DNA of 64,000 nucleotides. Origin: JAVBMP01 sp031552195. GTDB lineage: Bacteria > Desulfobacterota > Desulfovibrionia > Desulfovibrionales > Desulfovibrionaceae. Location of the stretch: positions 1 through 64,000 of the forward strand of contig JAVBMT010000006.1 of assembly GCA_031552195.1 (NCBI GenBank), in the 5' to 3' direction. The translations under genes were made by a program, and so were the position numbers. Under the pieces are notes generated by a model. The model did no database searches, was not told where the DNA came from, and saw nothing but the letters and a program-made list of their open reading frames with translations. This document shows, piece after piece, positions 16,700 through 25,648 of the stretch (positions are counted from its first letter, which is position 1; each line of letters begins with the position of its first letter).

Positions 16700-17668
16700 A
16701 TGGCTAGCATCGCGGTTTTGATTCCCTGTCATAATGAGGAACAGACTGTCGGCCGGGTGGTTGCCGACGCCAGACACGCTCTGCCGGACGCGGCGGTCTA
16801 TGTTTTCGACAACAACTCCACTGACAGAACGGCGGCCGTGGCGGAAGAAGCCGGGGCCGTAGTCGTGCGCGAATACAGGCAGGGCAAGGGCAACGTGCTG
16901 CGCTCCATGTTCCGGACCATAGAGGCGGACTGTTACCTGCTGGTGGACGGAGACGACACCTATGACCTGGGAGCGGCTTCGCGAATGGTGGAGCTTGTCA
17001 TGAGCGGCGGCGCGGACATGGTCGTGGGAGACCGCCTCAGCTCTTCATATTTCACGGAAAACAAGAGGAGGTTCCATAATTTCGGCAATCTGCTGATGCG
17101 TTTTTTGGTCAACCTGCTTTTTTCCAGCGATCAAAAGGACATTATGAGCGGTTGCCGGGCCTTCAGCAGAATTTTCGTCAAAACTTTTCCGGTACTGTCG
17201 GAAGGGTTCGAGATAGAAACCGAAATGACCATCCATGCGCTGGACAAACGCTTTCTGATCAGGGAAATTCCCATCGGCTACAGAGACCGGCCCGAAGGAA
17301 GCGTTTCCAAGCTCAACACTTTTCGCGACGGCTTCCGGGTTATCAGAACAGCCTTCGACCTGTTCAAGAATTACCGCCCCTTTCATTTTTTCGGCGCGAT
17401 ATCCTTGTTTCTCATGCTGATCTCTCTGAGCCTGTTCGCTCCGATTTTTATCGATTTTCTCGACACCGCCCAGGTGCCGCGTTTCCCCACCCTGATAGTT
17501 TCATCCGGGCTGGGCGTTTGCAGCCTGTTGTCTTTTGCCTGCGGGGCTATTCTTGACAGCATGCGCAAGCAGTCGCTGCAACATTTCGAACTGTTGATAA
17601 ACGCGGAAATGTCGCGCGCGGGGGGCTGCCTTCATATATCAGGCGGCGCGGGGCGCGGCGTAAAATAG
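16700..17668 (+). CDS. Glycosyltransferase family 2, polyprenyl-phosphate type
   Basis: A 322-residue GT2 enzyme. The catalytic GT-A part (about 1-225) shows IPCHNEEQTVG, VFDNNSTDRTA and the metal-binding LLVDGDDTYDL (about 75-85), then DIMSGCRAFSR. Two membrane segments near the C-terminus (about 231-255 and 262-288) match dolichol/undecaprenyl-phosphate sugar transferases of the GtrB/DPM type, which load a lipid carrier with a hexose for envelope glycans. The acceptor and sugar cannot be read. The start follows AAGGGGTGGT. It is followed 133 bases later by a WcbI-like gene on the same strand, suggesting a small surface-glycan unit. Confidence 0.85.
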   Translation: MASIAVLIPCHNEEQTVGRVVADARHALPDAAVYVFDNNSTDRTAAVAEEAGAVVVREYRQGKGNVLRSMFRTIEADCYLLVDGDDTYDLGAASRMVELVMSGGADMVVGDRLSSSYFTENKRRFHNFGNLLMRFLVNLLFSSDQKDIMSGCRAFSRIFVKTFPVLSEGFEIETEMTIHALDKRFLIREIPIGYRDRPEGSVSKLNTFRDGFRVIRTAFDLFKNYRPFHFFGAISLFLMLISLSLFAPIFIDFLDTAQVPRFPTLIVSSGLGVCSLLSFACGAILDSMRKQSLQHFELLINAEMSRAGGCLHISGGAGRGVK

Positions 17669-17801
17669 TTTTCAAGGCGGCCGCCTTCGGCAATATCGCG
17701 GCTGATCCGGCGGCCTGCCGGGCCGGCCTTCGCTTTTCAGAAACTGTCGCGCGTTGCCGGGCGCGTTTCCGCGTTCCCGGTTTTTATGTTTTTAATAAAT
17801 T

Positions 17802-18785
17802 ATGCGAACGGAGGCGTTCGCGGAGCCCGGATTGAAAGAAAACCACAGGGAAGGCTTGAAGCGGGTTATTGTGCTGGGCAATTGCGCGGCGGAACGCCTG
17901 CGTTTCATGCTGGAGCAATATTCCGGTTTTTCCGCCGCCTTTCAGATGGCGCCCGCGCCCATGATACACGCCGTAAAAGAACCTTCGGAGTTGCGGGCCC
18001 TTGCCGACCTGGCCCTGAGCTGCGACGTTATTTTCACCCAGCCTCTGTTCAATTTCGGCCCCTGCAACACCATGGCGTTACGCGAAGCCTTGGGCGAAGA
18101 CGCTTATTGCGCGCAAAAGGATAGAATCTCCGGCCCGGAGGATTCACACGCGTCATCCGCGTCATATGGCTTGGGGGGGCGGCGTCTTTTCATTTTTTCC
18201 TCACCGGATTTCGACGCCTATTTCCCGGACGCCATTTATTTGAGCCACAAGGAAAATTTGCGGCTTCCCCAGGTTCTGGACTGGGACAGCAGCATAATTT
18301 TTTCCTGTTTCTGCCAGGGGGCGTCAATTTTTGAAGTTGAAGAAATCTATCTCAACCACCCCATGTTCAAGGCCGAGGCGGTGGGGCAAAGGGTGGCGCA
18401 GGGGCTGGAGCGGTACGCCCTGCGTGAACAAGGGCTGGATATCGGCAGCCAGGCTTTTTTTTTCAAAAATTATGCGGCAGCCAAACTTTTGCACAGCCCG
18501 AGACACCCGGTGGATGATTTTTTGTTCGTGCTGCTGCGGGGCATGGCCGGGGCGCTGGGGCTGGAGCCTAACGCCTCTTTGCCGCCCCTGGGCGGTTTCG
18601 GTTTCAATCAATGGCCGGTCATAACTCGCCATTACCCGCGCTTCAAATTCGCGGAACAGGCCTGGTTTGTCGTGGCCGGGAAGAAATACGGCATTGAAGA
18701 TGTCGCCATGGCTTATTACAACTTTTACGAATTCAACCCGCATGTAGTCGAGGCCAATCAAGACAAAATAATAGCTCTTTCTTAG
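17802..18785 (+). CDS. WcbI-like polysaccharide biosynthesis protein
   Basis: A 327-residue soluble protein resembling the WcbI family of putative capsule acetyltransferases. The N-terminal VIVLGNCAAERLRFMLEQY corresponds to the conserved Gly-Asn-Cys segment of that family; CDVIFTQPLFNFGPCNTM and YFPDAIYLSHKE follow at about 75 and 145. In WcbI the active site binds coenzyme A; whether this one is an enzyme is not shown. The ATG at 17802 precedes GGAGG, so a later start codon such as TTG near 17832 is possible. The gene follows a glycosyltransferase on the same strand. Confidence 0.65.
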   Translation: MRTEAFAEPGLKENHREGLKRVIVLGNCAAERLRFMLEQYSGFSAAFQMAPAPMIHAVKEPSELRALADLALSCDVIFTQPLFNFGPCNTMALREALGEDAYCAQKDRISGPEDSHASSASYGLGGRRLFIFSSPDFDAYFPDAIYLSHKENLRLPQVLDWDSSIIFSCFCQGASIFEVEEIYLNHPMFKAEAVGQRVAQGLERYALREQGLDIGSQAFFFKNYAAAKLLHSPRHPVDDFLFVLLRGMAGALGLEPNASLPPLGGFGFNQWPVITRHYPRFKFAEQAWFVVAGKKYGIEDVAMAYYNFYEFNPHVVEANQDKIIALS

Positions 18786-18803
18786 GGGCTGTTTCTAAAT
18801 AAA
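18784..18803. repeat. Solo end of the 140-bp inverted-end element
   Basis: GGGGCTGTTTCTAAATAAA repeats the end of the element at 10055-10194, here overlapping the stop codon of the WcbI-like gene and without the second end nearby. Confidence 0.55.
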
Positions 18804-18895
18804 CCCGGCGCGAGCGGGCGTGACAGGCCCGTTTCTACAATGAAAAATGCGCCGCGTTTTAGCGTAACGGGCGAAACGGCGCGTTGCCTTTTGAC

Positions 18896-18924
18896 TTGAC
18901 AGAACTCCATGCCACAATTAAGGA
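18896..18924 (+). promoter_or_regulatory. Weak sigma-70-type promoter candidate for the efflux pair
   Basis: TTGACA at 18896-18901 is a perfect -35 box. The -10 box at 17-base spacing is only TAAGGA, so the assignment is tentative. It lies about 170 bases before the EmrA-like gene. Confidence 0.3.
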
Positions 18925-19067
18925 TTTAATTATATATGACCGGCGTAGTCCGGCTTTAACGGCGCGTCATTTTTTGTTTTTTATCCATACAAACCGGATC
19001 CGCCCTCTGCTGATCATATCCTGCCGCATGGATTTGCGATATTCAGCCCGGCGTAAGAGGGTTCACT

Positions 19068-20246
19068 ATGACTTCCACCAATCTGGCGAACGGAGAACCA
19101 CCAACCTCAAGGCTGCGGCTGCGCCGCCGCCTTATAGCCCTGACTCTCGGCATTTGCCTGGCGGGCTGCGCGGCCTGGCTTGTTTACTGGAACTTCAGCC
19201 TGCGCCATTCCGAATCCACCGACGACGCTTACGCCGCCGGCAACCTGGTGCGCATCTCGCCTCAGGTTCCGGGAATGGTAAAGGAAATATTGGCCGACAA
19301 CACCCAAAAAGTGCGCGCCGGCCAGATACTGGTGCGCCTGGACGAGCGCGACGCTCTTCTGGCCCTGGACCGGGCCAGGGTGGTTTTGGCCGAGGCGGTA
19401 CGCCAGAGCGAGAGCCTGATGATGGAAACTCGGCGTCTTGAAGCTGTGGTTGAACAAAATTCCATAGCCCTTGAAAAGGCCGAAGGCGACCTGGCCCGCC
19501 GGAAAAATTATAAAAAAGGTATTTCCATAAGCGAGGAAGAACTCATCCACGCCCGCGACAGCGTTCGCATCAGCCGGGCGGCCCTGTCCATAGCCAGGCT
19601 GGCCCTGCGCGGCAACAAAGCCTTGGTAAAAGACAGCCCTCTGGAGGAACAGCCCGTGGTGTTGGCCGCCGCCAACCGGCTGCGTCAGGCCTGGTTTGAT
19701 TACAAGCGCTGCGAAGTGCGCAGCCCGGTTGACGGCTATGTGGCCCGGCGCGCCGCTCAGCCCGGCATGTACGCCCAGCCCGGCGCCCCGCTCATGGCCG
19801 TGGTTCCCCTGGACAGCCTGTGGGTTGACGCCAATTTCAAGGAAGTGCAGCTGCGCGAGATGCGGGTCGGGCAAAAGGCCGTGGTGCATGCCGATATTTA
19901 CGGCAAGGCGGTGGCGTATGAAGGAACGGTGGCCGGTTTCGCGCCCGGAACGGGGAGCAGCTTTTCCCTGCTTCCGCCTGAAAACGCCACGGGAAACTGG
20001 ATAAAAATCATACAGCGCGTACCGGTAAAAATAGTGCTGGATAAAGCCGCGCTGGAGGCCGCTCCTCTTCTGGTGGGCCTGTCTTGCCGGGTAAGCGTGG
20101 ACATAGGCGATCAGTCCGGACCTATGCTGCGCCAGGAAGAAAACGGCGAGCCGCTGCTGCGCGCCGAGGGGCAAGACTATGACCGCGCGGAAATAGATGC
20201 GGAAATAAGTTCCATTATAAAAATCCACAAACAGGACGGACTGTAG
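19068..20246 (+). CDS. emrA: EmrA/HlyD-family efflux periplasmic adaptor
   Basis: A 392-residue membrane-fusion protein. A short cytosolic N-terminus, one membrane segment (about 24-45), the lipoyl half-motif ESTDDAYAAGNLVRISPQV (about 53-71), a coiled-coil hairpin (about 95-190), the second lipoyl half CEVRSPVDGYVARRAAQPG (about 217-235) and a beta-barrel with VDANFKEVQLREM follow the EmrA order. It bridges an inner-membrane pump to an outer-membrane channel. The next gene, 2 bases after the stop, encodes the matching pump. No regulator or TolC-type channel is adjacent. Confidence 0.9.
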   Translation: MTSTNLANGEPPTSRLRLRRRLIALTLGICLAGCAAWLVYWNFSLRHSESTDDAYAAGNLVRISPQVPGMVKEILADNTQKVRAGQILVRLDERDALLALDRARVVLAEAVRQSESLMMETRRLEAVVEQNSIALEKAEGDLARRKNYKKGISISEEELIHARDSVRISRAALSIARLALRGNKALVKDSPLEEQPVVLAAANRLRQAWFDYKRCEVRSPVDGYVARRAAQPGMYAQPGAPLMAVVPLDSLWVDANFKEVQLREMRVGQKAVVHADIYGKAVAYEGTVAGFAPGTGSSFSLLPPENATGNWIKIIQRVPVKIVLDKAALEAAPLLVGLSCRVSVDIGDQSGPMLRQEENGEPLLRAEGQDYDRAEIDAEISSIIKIHKQDGL

Positions 20247-20248
20247 CT

Positions 20249-21847
20249 TTGGCCGGAGGCAGCGACATAACGCCACCCGGGCCTGGCGAACCCCTGCCTG
20301 ACGCCTTCCGGCCCGGGCCGGGCGTTTCTTCGCCCGATCAGGCCCTCGCCCCGCTGCAAGGGTTTTCCTTGTTGCTTCTGACCATAGTGCTGCCCCTTGC
20401 GGCCTTCATCCAGGTGCTGGACAACACCATCGCCGTGGTGGCCATACCGACCATAGTCGGTTCGCTGGGGGCTTCCAGCAGCCAGGGAACCTGGCTGGTG
20501 ACTGCATACAGTGTGGCCAACGCCATAGCGCTTCCTCTTTCAGGCTGGCTGGGCCGGCGCATGGGCGAGGTGCGCCTTTTTTTGTGGTCAATAGCCGCCT
20601 TCACCTTCATTTCATTCCTATGCGGCCTGGCCTCCAGCCTTGAGGTCCTGGTGCTGTTGCGCCTGCTTCAGGGTTTCACCGGCGCGCCGCTCATGACTCT
20701 TTCCCAAAGCCTCATCATAAACAATTACCCGCGCGACAAACGGGCCATGGCCATCGCCCTGTGGTCCATGACCGCCTCGATAGCGCCAATTTTCGGGCCT
20801 CTTGTCGGGGGATACATCAGCGACAATTATTATTGGGGCTGGATTTTCTTTTTTAAAATTCCCATCGGAGTGCTGGTGTTGGGATTTTCCTGGTGGCTGC
20901 TGCGCGGGCGCGAGTCGTTTCGGCTGAGCCTGCCTGTTGACGTGGGCGGCCTGGTGTTGCTCACTCTGGGAATAGGGGCCTTCCAGTTCATGCTGGACTC
21001 GGGCAAAGATCTTGACTGGTTCAATTCCCCCCTTATAGTCTCCTTGGCCATAATAGCCGCTGTGGGCCTGATTTTGCTCGTAATATGGGAACTGACCTCC
21101 GAGCACCCGGTGGTGAACCTGTTTCTTTTATCCAACCGCAATTTTTGCATAGGCATAATAATAACAACCGTAGTGGGTTTCGTGTATATAGGCACCGTGG
21201 CCTTGCTGCCTCTGCTTATCCAGACCCAGCTCCGCTACACCCCTACCATGGCCGGGCTTTTGCTCGCCCCTTCCGGCATCTGCGCTGTATTGCTTACGCC
21301 CGTAATGGGCAAATACGCCGACCGGGTAGACCTGCGCCTTTTAATAATTATGGGTTCGCTGGCATTTGTGGCGGCAATGTGGATGCGCACTTTTTTCTCG
21401 CCCGCCGCCGACATGCTGTTCATCATCATTCCCCAGATGGTGCAGGGCGTGGGAATGGCGCTTTTTTTCACCCCGGCGACCATCGTGGCCTTCAGCACCA
21501 TAAAGGCGGAAGATATGGCCTCGGCGAGCAGCCTGTTCAATTTCGTGCGCATCCTGGCCGGGGCTTTGGGCACCTCCGTATGCATAACCATGTGGCACCG
21601 GCGGGAAGCCCTGCACCATACCGTGCTCAGCTCGCGCATAGATCCTTACAACCCGGCGGCTTCCGATACCTTCGCCGCTTTGGAGGGGCTGGGGCTGAAC
21701 GCCCAGGAAGGAGCCGCCTGGGTGGCGCATGAAATAACCCGCCAGGGCTTCATTCTGGGCGCGGCCGAGATATACTGGCTTTGCGCCGTGCTTTTGGCCC
21801 TGAGCGCCATTCCGGTTTTTTTCATGAAAACGGATGCCGGAAAGTAG
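20249..21847 (+). CDS. emrB: EmrB/QacA-type MFS drug transporter (DHA2)
   Basis: A 532-residue, 14-helix major-facilitator transporter. LDNTIAVVAIPTIVGSLG (about 52-69), WLVTAYSVANAIALPLSGWLGRRMG (motif A region) and the periplasmic and cytosolic loops match the DHA2 family, which uses proton entry to expel lipophilic drugs. It begins with TTG, as no ATG or GTG lies before the first membrane helix; a GGA lies about 15 bases upstream and the reading frame starts 2 bases after emrA, so translation may be coupled. The pair forms a tripartite pump with an outer-membrane channel encoded elsewhere. Confidence 0.9.
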   Translation: MAGGSDITPPGPGEPLPDAFRPGPGVSSPDQALAPLQGFSLLLLTIVLPLAAFIQVLDNTIAVVAIPTIVGSLGASSSQGTWLVTAYSVANAIALPLSGWLGRRMGEVRLFLWSIAAFTFISFLCGLASSLEVLVLLRLLQGFTGAPLMTLSQSLIINNYPRDKRAMAIALWSMTASIAPIFGPLVGGYISDNYYWGWIFFFKIPIGVLVLGFSWWLLRGRESFRLSLPVDVGGLVLLTLGIGAFQFMLDSGKDLDWFNSPLIVSLAIIAAVGLILLVIWELTSEHPVVNLFLLSNRNFCIGIIITTVVGFVYIGTVALLPLLIQTQLRYTPTMAGLLLAPSGICAVLLTPVMGKYADRVDLRLLIIMGSLAFVAAMWMRTFFSPAADMLFIIIPQMVQGVGMALFFTPATIVAFSTIKAEDMASASSLFNFVRILAGALGTSVCITMWHRREALHHTVLSSRIDPYNPAASDTFAALEGLGLNAQEGAAWVAHEITRQGFILGAAEIYWLCAVLLALSAIPVFFMKTDAGK

Positions 21848-21957
21848 GGCTGAAAATCGCTTGCCGCAGGCTGGCGCAATGAAGCCGCATTGCGGCTTTG
21901 CTGAAACGCTCCGGCCAAGGCATGGCAATCCCACGCGCCGGATTTACGGCAGGAAAA

Positions 21958-21985
21958 AAGGGCTTGGATTTTACTCCAAGCCCTT
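21958..21985 (-). terminator. Terminator of the MetA-type barrel gene
   Basis: AAGGGCTTGG pairs with CCAAGCCCTT around an 8-base loop and is followed on the minus strand by TTTTTT. Near-identical stems occur after the tRNA-Arg gene (28728-28755). Confidence 0.75.
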
Positions 21986-22025
21986 GCATTCAAACCGACA
22001 GTGTCGGTTAATCCGCCTCGAACGG

Positions 22026-22922
22026 TTAGAAAGCTTTGGTCAGGGTAAGCGTGGTGATGTTGCCCTGTGAGGCGGACCTGTTTTCAAACTCGAACAGGGA
22101 ACGAAGAGACACCTGCATCTGCCAGGCGGGAATGTCGAAGGCTATTTCAGGGCCTACGGCCATGAGCTGTTCGCGGGTGTTGACGGAACCGCTGCCGCTG
22201 TCGTCAGTGGTCTGCCAGCCGCAATATCCCGCAACGCCAACCGTTAGATGCTGGTCCGCAAAGGTTTTGCCCACGCCCCACTCGAAGTGGAAATCGTTGC
22301 CGGGGGTGATGTCGGTCTCCTCCTGCTCGGTGTGTACTTCATATCTGGCGAGAACGGAGGCGTGCCAGCTTTTTTCCTGGTCCAGGTACAAGGTGCCGCC
22401 CAATGTGCCCATAACTGTCCAGAATCCTTTTCCGGGGCTCGCGGCGTTGTCCGCGTCATACTCGCCGGTGGGCATATAAAGGCCTATTCCGGCGGCGAGG
22501 TCGTAGCGGTCGCCGTGCCAGGCGAGCAGGAACGGTTCGACAATGATGTCGCCAACGCCGAAGCGGTCGTCGTCAATGGCGTTGAAGCCGCCTATTTTAT
22601 AAGAAATGTCGGTGTAGGTCAGGGGAATGATTATATCCATGACCAGGTTGCCGCCCAGAATTTCCACAGGGGTGGAATAAATGAAGCGGTTGACCACGGC
22701 AAACACGTCCACGTCAAAATTGCCGGGGGCGTCGTCGCCGCTGTCGTTTTTCAGCGTGTCGGCGGTATAGTAGGCGTTGTACATGCGCCAGTAAAAGCCC
22801 TCGGGCGGCAAAGAGGCGGCTTTTATGCCCTCCGCCCCGTTTATGTAATGTCCGTGCCCGGCAAAGGCGACGCCGCTTCCGAGCATGGCGCAGATAACAA
22901 CCAGGAAAAGTATACGCTTCAT
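22026..22922 (-). CDS. MetA-pathway-type outer-membrane protein
   Basis: A 298-residue protein with a clear signal peptide (MKRILFLVVICAMLGSGVAFA, cut after AFA) and a beta-strand-rich body ending in an aromatic residue (LTLTKAF), as outer-membrane barrels do. GDIIVEPFLLAWHGDRYDLAAG and GIGLYMPTGEYD match the family once named after the phenol-degradation protein MetA (SphA-like). Such proteins are thought to let hydrophobic substrates across the outer membrane; the substrate here is unknown. ATG 22922 is used because GGAG lies 9 bases before it; an upstream in-frame start at 22943 overlaps that site. It converges with emrB. Confidence 0.75.
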   Translation of the reverse strand: MKRILFLVVICAMLGSGVAFAGHGHYINGAEGIKAASLPPEGFYWRMYNAYYTADTLKNDSGDDAPGNFDVDVFAVVNRFIYSTPVEILGGNLVMDIIIPLTYTDISYKIGGFNAIDDDRFGVGDIIVEPFLLAWHGDRYDLAAGIGLYMPTGEYDADNAASPGKGFWTVMGTLGGTLYLDQEKSWHASVLARYEVHTEQEETDITPGNDFHFEWGVGKTFADQHLTVGVAGYCGWQTTDDSGSGSVNTREQLMAVGPEIAFDIPAWQMQVSLRSLFEFENRSASQGNITTLTLTKAF

Positions 22923-23139
22923 AAAAAGGCTCCTGTGGTTCATTAAGTGATTTTTCAGAGGTGGCTAAACGACTATCATGTTATTTTTAAATGGCGAAAT
23001 ATTATATGAAAAGTTATAAGCGTTGTCCAGATAATATGGAAAAAGCTGACGGCGCGGTTTGACGTTTTGCGGCGATATCCGTAGAAGGTTTCATAAAGAC
23101 CGCCGGTCTGGCTGTCGCGCATAAATCAAAGGGGAATAT

Positions 23140-23631
23140 ATGAAGAAGCGCATATTTATGTCTATTGGCATTGTTGTATTCATCATATCGGTTTGCGCCG
23201 TAAAAAGTAATGCGGATCAAAAATATGATGCGGAAGTGCGTTTGGCCGTCAATGAGCTGAAGAAATGTTGGACCGGTATATATAAAAAGCATTTCCCCGC
23301 CGGTATTATGCCTGATGGATATCTCGAGATAAAAAATACAAGGGTGATAGCCCTGCGGGATAATGCGGCAAAATTCCTGGGGAAAGATGACCTTAAATAT
23401 ATTGTGGAATTTGTCATTTTGACTGATTTATACGGAACTGCGCCGTATTATGTGGTTACAGAGATGGATAATACCGTTGCCGTTTTTAACGACGGAAGGG
23501 TTGAAACGATATCGCAAAATTTATTGCGCAGTTATTTTACGGTTACATACGATCATGATTTTCTTAAATTCATAAAATCTATCGATGACTTGCAAGGCGC
23601 ATATAATAGCAGGGTGAAACTTCTCAATTAG
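23140..23631 (+). CDS. Small exported protein of unknown function
   Basis: A 163-residue protein with an N-terminal signal peptide (MKKRIFMSIGIVVFIISVCAVKSNA). The mature part is mixed alpha/beta with no cysteine pair pattern or motif that I recognise; AAKFLGKDDLKYIVEFV and APYYVVTEMDNTVAVFNDG are typical stretches. The gene is more AT-rich than its neighbours. The start has AAGGGGAA 5 bases upstream. It is followed by a stem-loop (ACTTGGA/TCCAAGT near 23680-23702) that is part of a decayed tRNA 3' end and terminator copy. Periplasmic location is predicted; function is unknown. Confidence 0.6.
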   Translation: MKKRIFMSIGIVVFIISVCAVKSNADQKYDAEVRLAVNELKKCWTGIYKKHFPAGIMPDGYLEIKNTRVIALRDNAAKFLGKDDLKYIVEFVILTDLYGTAPYYVVTEMDNTVAVFNDGRVETISQNLLRSYFTVTYDHDFLKFIKSIDDLQGAYNSRVKLLN

Positions 23632-23696
23632 AGGCGCTTTCAAAGTGAAAATGCTTTGGTGACGCCAGAAAAAATTAAACTTGGAAAGTTTTTTTG

Positions 23697-23733
23697 CTCC
23701 AAGTCCTTGGAATTTGGCACGCTGACAGGGATT
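23697..23733 (-). repeat. Decayed copy of the tRNA-Arg 3' end (att-like)
   Basis: These 37 bases match 28744-28781 with five substitutions and a one-base gap. The matching sequence covers the last part of the tRNA-Arg T arm and acceptor with its CCA, plus the right arm of its terminator. A short copy of a tRNA 3' end at one side and the intact tRNA at the other is the usual trace of site-specific integration. Confidence 0.55.
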
Positions 23734-23765
23734 TTTCTGTTTTGGCCTCCCCGCAAAAAACAGGA

Positions 23766-23804
23766 TAAGGGCTTATAATCTGTAACACAGATTATAAGCC
23801 CTTA
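23766..23804 (-). terminator. Terminator of the hydrogenase operon
   Basis: TAAGGGCTTATAATCTGT and its inverse pair perfectly across 18 positions around a 3-base loop. It lies 28 bases after the hydrogenase stop; on the minus strand TCCTGTTTTTT follows. Confidence 0.75.
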
Positions 23805-23831
23805 CATTCACAACTTTAGTTTATCCGGGGT

Positions 23832-25622
23832 TTAATCCACCAAGGTCAGGCTTTCCCACAAGTCCTGAATATAGCGCGTGTGGGTGGAACCGCGGTCGCT
23901 ATAATGCGTATGCAGCAGTTCATGCGCCTTGGGCGAATTCGGTTTTTCCAGAAAATCCGTATAGAGTTTCTGCACTTGCGGGTTATTATGAGACTGCCGC
24001 ACAGGCATTTTCTTGTCTATGTCATACAGACCTTTCTGGCGGGTCAGCGCGTTGGGCAGGTAGTCGTTCTTCACGCGGCAGGTTCCGCCGCCGTCAACGC
24101 AGCCGCCGGGGCAAGCCATTACCTCTATGAAATGATAGGGGCTTGTTCCGGCAAGTACGTCTTCCACCAGGTGTTTGGCGTTTTTAAGGCCGTGGCAAAT
24201 GGCTACTTTAACCTGCCCGTTGCCTTCGCCAAGGTCGACAACGGCTTCCCTCACGCCTTTCATGCCGCGCAGGGCTTCAATTTCTATGCCTTCAAGCTCT
24301 TTGCCGTTCAAAACCGCGTAAACGGTTCGCACGGCAGCTTCCATAACGCCGCCAGTTGTGCCGAAGATAACGGCTGCCCCGGTGGAATCGCTCATAAACG
24401 GGTTATCAAACGCTTCCGGCGCAAGTTCGGCCAGGTTTATGCCCTGACGGCGCAAGAGGCTGGCGAACTCCCGCACGGTAAGGACAACATCGACATCAGG
24501 CTGCCCTTTGGCGTGCAGGGCTGATCTGGCGGCTTCATCTTTCTTGGCTGTGCATGGCATTATGGAGATTACGCGGATTTTGCCGGGTTTAATGCCCATC
24601 TTTTCCGGCAGGTAGGTCTTGGCAAGCGGGCCCAGAACCTGCTGTGGGGAACGGGTGGAAGAAATGTGCGGCAGAATTTCCGGATAATGCTTTTCCACAT
24701 AGTTTATCCACCCCGGGCAGCAGGAAGTGAACATGGGCAACTTTTCCTTTTGCTGGATCTTGTGCAAAAGTTCGGTTCCTTCTTCCATGATGACCACGTC
24801 AGCGGTGAAGTCCGTATCAAGCACGACATCAGCGCCAATTCTGCGCAGCGCCGCCACGATCTGCCCTGTTACGTCCAGGCCGTGCGGAAGGTTGAACTCT
24901 TCACCCAGCACAACGCGCACCGCCGGGGAAAATTGGAAAACAGTGACAATTTCCGGGTTGTCAAGATAGTCGAACACCTTTTCGGTGTCGTCTTTTTCCG
25001 CCAGGGCCCCGGTAGGGCAGACCAGGGTGCATTGGCCGCACTGCACGCAGCCGGAGGCTGCCCAGTCAGGGGCGGAACCCACGCCGACCCCGGCTTCCAG
25101 GCCTACGCCGTCAAAAGTAAGCGCGCCGATGCCCTGCACATTGCGGCAGGCCTGCACACAGCGCAGACAGCGCACGCACTTGTTTACATCACGCACAAGG
25201 CCGTTTGCCGAACAGTCTACCGGGCGGGGGTTTTGCAGCCCGGCAAAGCGATTTTCCGTCAGGCCGACATATTTTGCCAGGTCTTGCAGTTCACAGTCGC
25301 CGTGGCGCGCGCAGGCGGAACAGTTCTGTTCATGGTCGGCAAAAATCATTTCAACCTGCAAACGCTGCATGGATCTGGCTTTCGCGCTGCGCGTGGAGAC
25401 GCGCATGCCTTCTTCAAGCGGGGTGTTGCAGGAAGTGACCATCAGGTTTTCCCCGGAGGCGCGGTGCACTTCAACAAGGCAGACCCGGCAGGTGCCCGGC
25501 AGGTGGTCAAGCGGCTGAAAGGCGCAGAGCGTGGGGATAAACTGCCCGTTGCGCTTGGCGGCCTGCAAAATGGTTTCACCCTGCTGAAAGTCGATTTCCT
25601 TGTTATTTATATATGCTTTCAT
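23832..25622 (-). CDS. hydA: [FeFe]-hydrogenase catalytic subunit, group A (HndD/HydA-like)
   Basis: A 596-residue hydrogenase without signal peptide. The N-terminal [2Fe-2S] domain has Cys 33, 45, 48 and 65; the His-Cys cluster is H97, C101, C104, C110; two [4Fe-4S] clusters use C149-C159 and C192-C202. The H-cluster ligands lie in TSCCPGW (299-305), IMPCTAKKDE (354-363) and EVMACPGGCVDGGG (500-513). All expected motifs are intact, so it should make or consume H2 in the cytoplasm. ATG 25622 has GAGG upstream; the open frame extends to 25709 but overlaps the upstream gene. It is the second gene of an operon, 26 bases after the SfrB-like partner. Confidence 0.95.
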   Translation of the reverse strand: MKAYINNKEIDFQQGETILQAAKRNGQFIPTLCAFQPLDHLPGTCRVCLVEVHRASGENLMVTSCNTPLEEGMRVSTRSAKARSMQRLQVEMIFADHEQNCSACARHGDCELQDLAKYVGLTENRFAGLQNPRPVDCSANGLVRDVNKCVRCLRCVQACRNVQGIGALTFDGVGLEAGVGVGSAPDWAASGCVQCGQCTLVCPTGALAEKDDTEKVFDYLDNPEIVTVFQFSPAVRVVLGEEFNLPHGLDVTGQIVAALRRIGADVVLDTDFTADVVIMEEGTELLHKIQQKEKLPMFTSCCPGWINYVEKHYPEILPHISSTRSPQQVLGPLAKTYLPEKMGIKPGKIRVISIMPCTAKKDEAARSALHAKGQPDVDVVLTVREFASLLRRQGINLAELAPEAFDNPFMSDSTGAAVIFGTTGGVMEAAVRTVYAVLNGKELEGIEIEALRGMKGVREAVVDLGEGNGQVKVAICHGLKNAKHLVEDVLAGTSPYHFIEVMACPGGCVDGGGTCRVKNDYLPNALTRQKGLYDIDKKMPVRQSHNNPQVQKLYTDFLEKPNSPKAHELLHTHYSDRGSTHTRYIQDLWESLTLVD

Positions 25623-25648
25623 AATATCCTCGTAAGGTGAAAGATTTT

